Shown piece after piece: positions 7,784 through 8,594 of a stretch of DNA of 8,594 nucleotides; within the stretch, counting starts at the first letter, position 1; every line of letters begins with the position of its first letter. Source of the DNA: Bacillota bacterium (GTDB taxonomy: Bacteria; Bacillota; Sulfobacillia; Thermaerobacterales; Thermaerobacteraceae); assembly GCA_003242195.1 (NCBI GenBank), contig QGUQ01000065.1, forward strand, positions 1-8,594, given 5' to 3'. A program made the position numbers and the translations under genes. The notes beneath the pieces were generated by a model. That model saw nothing but the letters and a program-made list of their open reading frames with translations, made no database searches and was not told the DNA's origin.

Positions 7784-7789
7784 GAGGTG
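7784..7789 (+). promoter_or_regulatory. Ribosome site deciding the thioesterase GTG start
   Basis: GAGGTG ends six bases before the GTG at 7796. The alternative in-frame GTG at 7787 lies inside this site and has only a GAGG four bases upstream, so 7796 is preferred. Confidence 0.6.
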
Positions 7790-7795
7790 CTGGCC

Positions 7796-8218
7796 GTGAA
7801 GCCCGGATTCGTGCCCGGCCTGCGAGCCGAGGTGGAAGTGGTCGTCGACGAATCCATGCAGGCGAGCTTCGCCGGGCGGGTGATCCACCCCCTCTATTCC
7901 ACGTGGTCGCTGGTGCACCACATCGAGTACGCTGCCCGCCGGGTCCTGGAGCCCTACCTGGAGCCCCACGAGGAAGGCGTCGGCTACGCCGTCGAGGTTC
8001 GTCACCTGGCGCCGACCCCCGTCGGTGCCCGCGTGCGGGCCGTGGCCGTGCTGGAAGCGATCGAAGGGAACCGCGTCATCTGCCGGGTCGAGGCCTTCAA
8101 CGACCGGGAAAAGATCGCCGAAGGGAAGCAGATCCAGGTCATCGTCGAGAAGTCGGCGTTCCGCCGCCGGATCGAGGAGTTGCAGCAACGACTGGCCAGT
8201 GCGGCCAGTGGGGAATGA
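7796..8218 (+). CDS. FlK-like hotdog-fold acyl-CoA thioesterase
   Basis: This 140-residue protein resembles fluoroacetyl-CoA thioesterase FlK of Streptomyces cattleya. The N-terminus (MKPGFVPGLRAEVEVVV) aligns with MKDGMRVGERF in FlK as I recall it. The FlK catalytic triad T42/E50/H76 has counterparts T36 (in LYSTWSL), E44 (in HHIEYAARR) and H70 (in VRHLAPTPVG) with identical spacings of 8 and 26. EPYLEPHE (52-59) matches MAPYLEPGE. It should hydrolyse a CoA thioester in the cytoplasm. The physiological substrate need not be fluoroacetyl-CoA, since many FlK-like proteins occur in organisms with no fluorometabolite. A C-terminal helix with RRRIEELQQRL (about 123-133) is longer than needed for the fold. 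The GTG start at 7796 is chosen by its ribosome site; the GTG at 7787 would add three residues. It follows the EthD gene and faces a convergent partial gene on the right. Confidence 0.88.
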   Translation: MKPGFVPGLRAEVEVVVDESMQASFAGRVIHPLYSTWSLVHHIEYAARRVLEPYLEPHEEGVGYAVEVRHLAPTPVGARVRAVAVLEAIEGNRVICRVEAFNDREKIAEGKQIQVIVEKSAFRRRIEELQQRLASAASGE

Positions 8219-8257
8219 AGGACGGCATCGGCGCGGGCTCGCGGCTCGATCTCCCCT

Positions 8258-8290
8258 GCTCGGGATGGCGGGTTCGTCCCCCTCCCGAGC
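8258..8290 (+). terminator. Strong GC hairpin, candidate (possibly two-way) transcription stop between convergent genes
   Basis: GCTCGGGA (8258-8265) pairs perfectly with TCCCGAGC (8283-8290). The stem continues inward with GG/CC and GGG/CCC, separated by single-base bulges, to a TTCGT loop. It lies about 40 bases after the thioesterase stop. No T-run follows on either strand, so intrinsic termination is not certain. A larger alternative pairing, GGCATCGGC (8224-8232) with GCCGATGCC (8289-8297), overlaps it. Confidence 0.45.
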
Positions 8291-8392
8291 CGATGCCCTC
8301 TCCCTGACGAGCCATTGCAGGCTCCCCGCACGAGCCACCGCAAGGTCCTACAAGGGCCACCGCGAGCTGCCGAGCCGCGGCGGGTGGACCGA

Positions 8393-8594
8393 TCACCGCG
8401 CCTCCCCGGCCCCCGGCGACTCCCCGCTCCTCCGCAGCCCCCCGTTCTCCCGCTCCATGATGTACACCCGCCCCTGCCCCGCCGCGGCCAGCCGCCCCGC
8501 CCCCTCCCCCCGCCCGGTCCGGCGGTAGAGGGCGGTCCGGCGACCCCGCCCCTCCTCCACCGCCTCCGCCCCCCGCCCGCAGCCCGCCCCGGCC
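8393..8594 (-). CDS. C-terminal end of an unrecognised protein, cut by the right window edge
   Basis: The minus strand is open from the right edge to a TGA at 8395-8393, giving the last 67 residues with no start codon needed in the window. Almost every third codon position is G or C, and the sequence includes RRTALYRRTG, GRLAAAGQGRVYIMEREN and the end SGESPGAGEAR. I do not recognise the family. The composition (Gly, Arg, Glu, Ala) suggests a partly flexible C-terminal tail with one hydrophobic strand, GRVYIM. It converges on the thioesterase, 174 bases away. High GC can leave frames open by chance, so a spurious frame is possible, but the bias and the ordinary-looking end favour a real gene. 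Confidence 0.5.
   Translation of the reverse strand, partial: AGAGCGRGAEAVEEGRGRRTALYRRTGRGEGAGRLAAAGQGRVYIMERENGGLRRSGESPGAGEAR

Overview
This is a high-GC bacterial window (roughly 70% G+C by eye, with third codon positions almost all G or C in the genes). Shine-Dalgarno sites are strong and low-GC-Gram-positive in style (for example AAGGAGGT six bases before one start), and one gene uses GTG. This would fit a high-GC Firmicute-type thermophile such as Thermaerobacter or Symbiobacterium, but that is only a guess from style. There are no IS elements, tRNAs, rRNAs or CRISPR arrays. Every gene is compact and catabolic.

Minus strand, 1-6090: a 4-hydroxyphenylacetate (homoprotocatechuate, meta-cleavage) operon. 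In transcription order it runs: promoter with operator-like repeats (6037-6090), GC-rich leader hairpin, gntR-FCD regulator (5233-5907), DapA-family aldolase (4248-5171), hpaG (3359-4126), hpaE (1767-3362, start overlapping the hpaG stop as ATGA), hpaB (149-1684) and the first 23 codons of what looks like hpaD (1-69, continuing off the left edge). HpaB hydroxylates 4-hydroxyphenylacetate to 3,4-dihydroxyphenylacetate. HpaD opens the ring and HpaE oxidises the resulting semialdehyde. HpaG acts on the decarboxylation/isomerisation steps. The DapA-type enzyme stands where a final pyruvate-releasing aldolase (HpaI) would be expected. The flavin reductase (HpaC), isomerase (HpaF) and hydratase (HpaH) are not in the window and may lie beyond the left edge.

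6096-6969, minus strand: a crotonase-fold (enoyl-CoA hydratase/isomerase family) gene with its own intrinsic terminator just before the hpa promoter. Both glutamates used by classical enoyl-CoA hydratases are replaced.

6970-7365: a 396-base divergent intergenic region with an AT-richer patch and an imperfect inverted repeat. Plus strand, 7366-8218: a small EthD-family protein and a hotdog-fold thioesterase that keeps the Thr/Glu/His spacing of fluoroacetyl-CoA thioesterase FlK. These are followed by a strong GC hairpin at 8258-8290.

8393-8594, minus strand: the C-terminal end of an unrecognised GC-rich protein that runs in from the right edge, convergent with the thioesterase. The crotonase/EthD/thioesterase group looks like a small CoA-thioester catabolic module beside the hpa operon; that link is inferred from position only.
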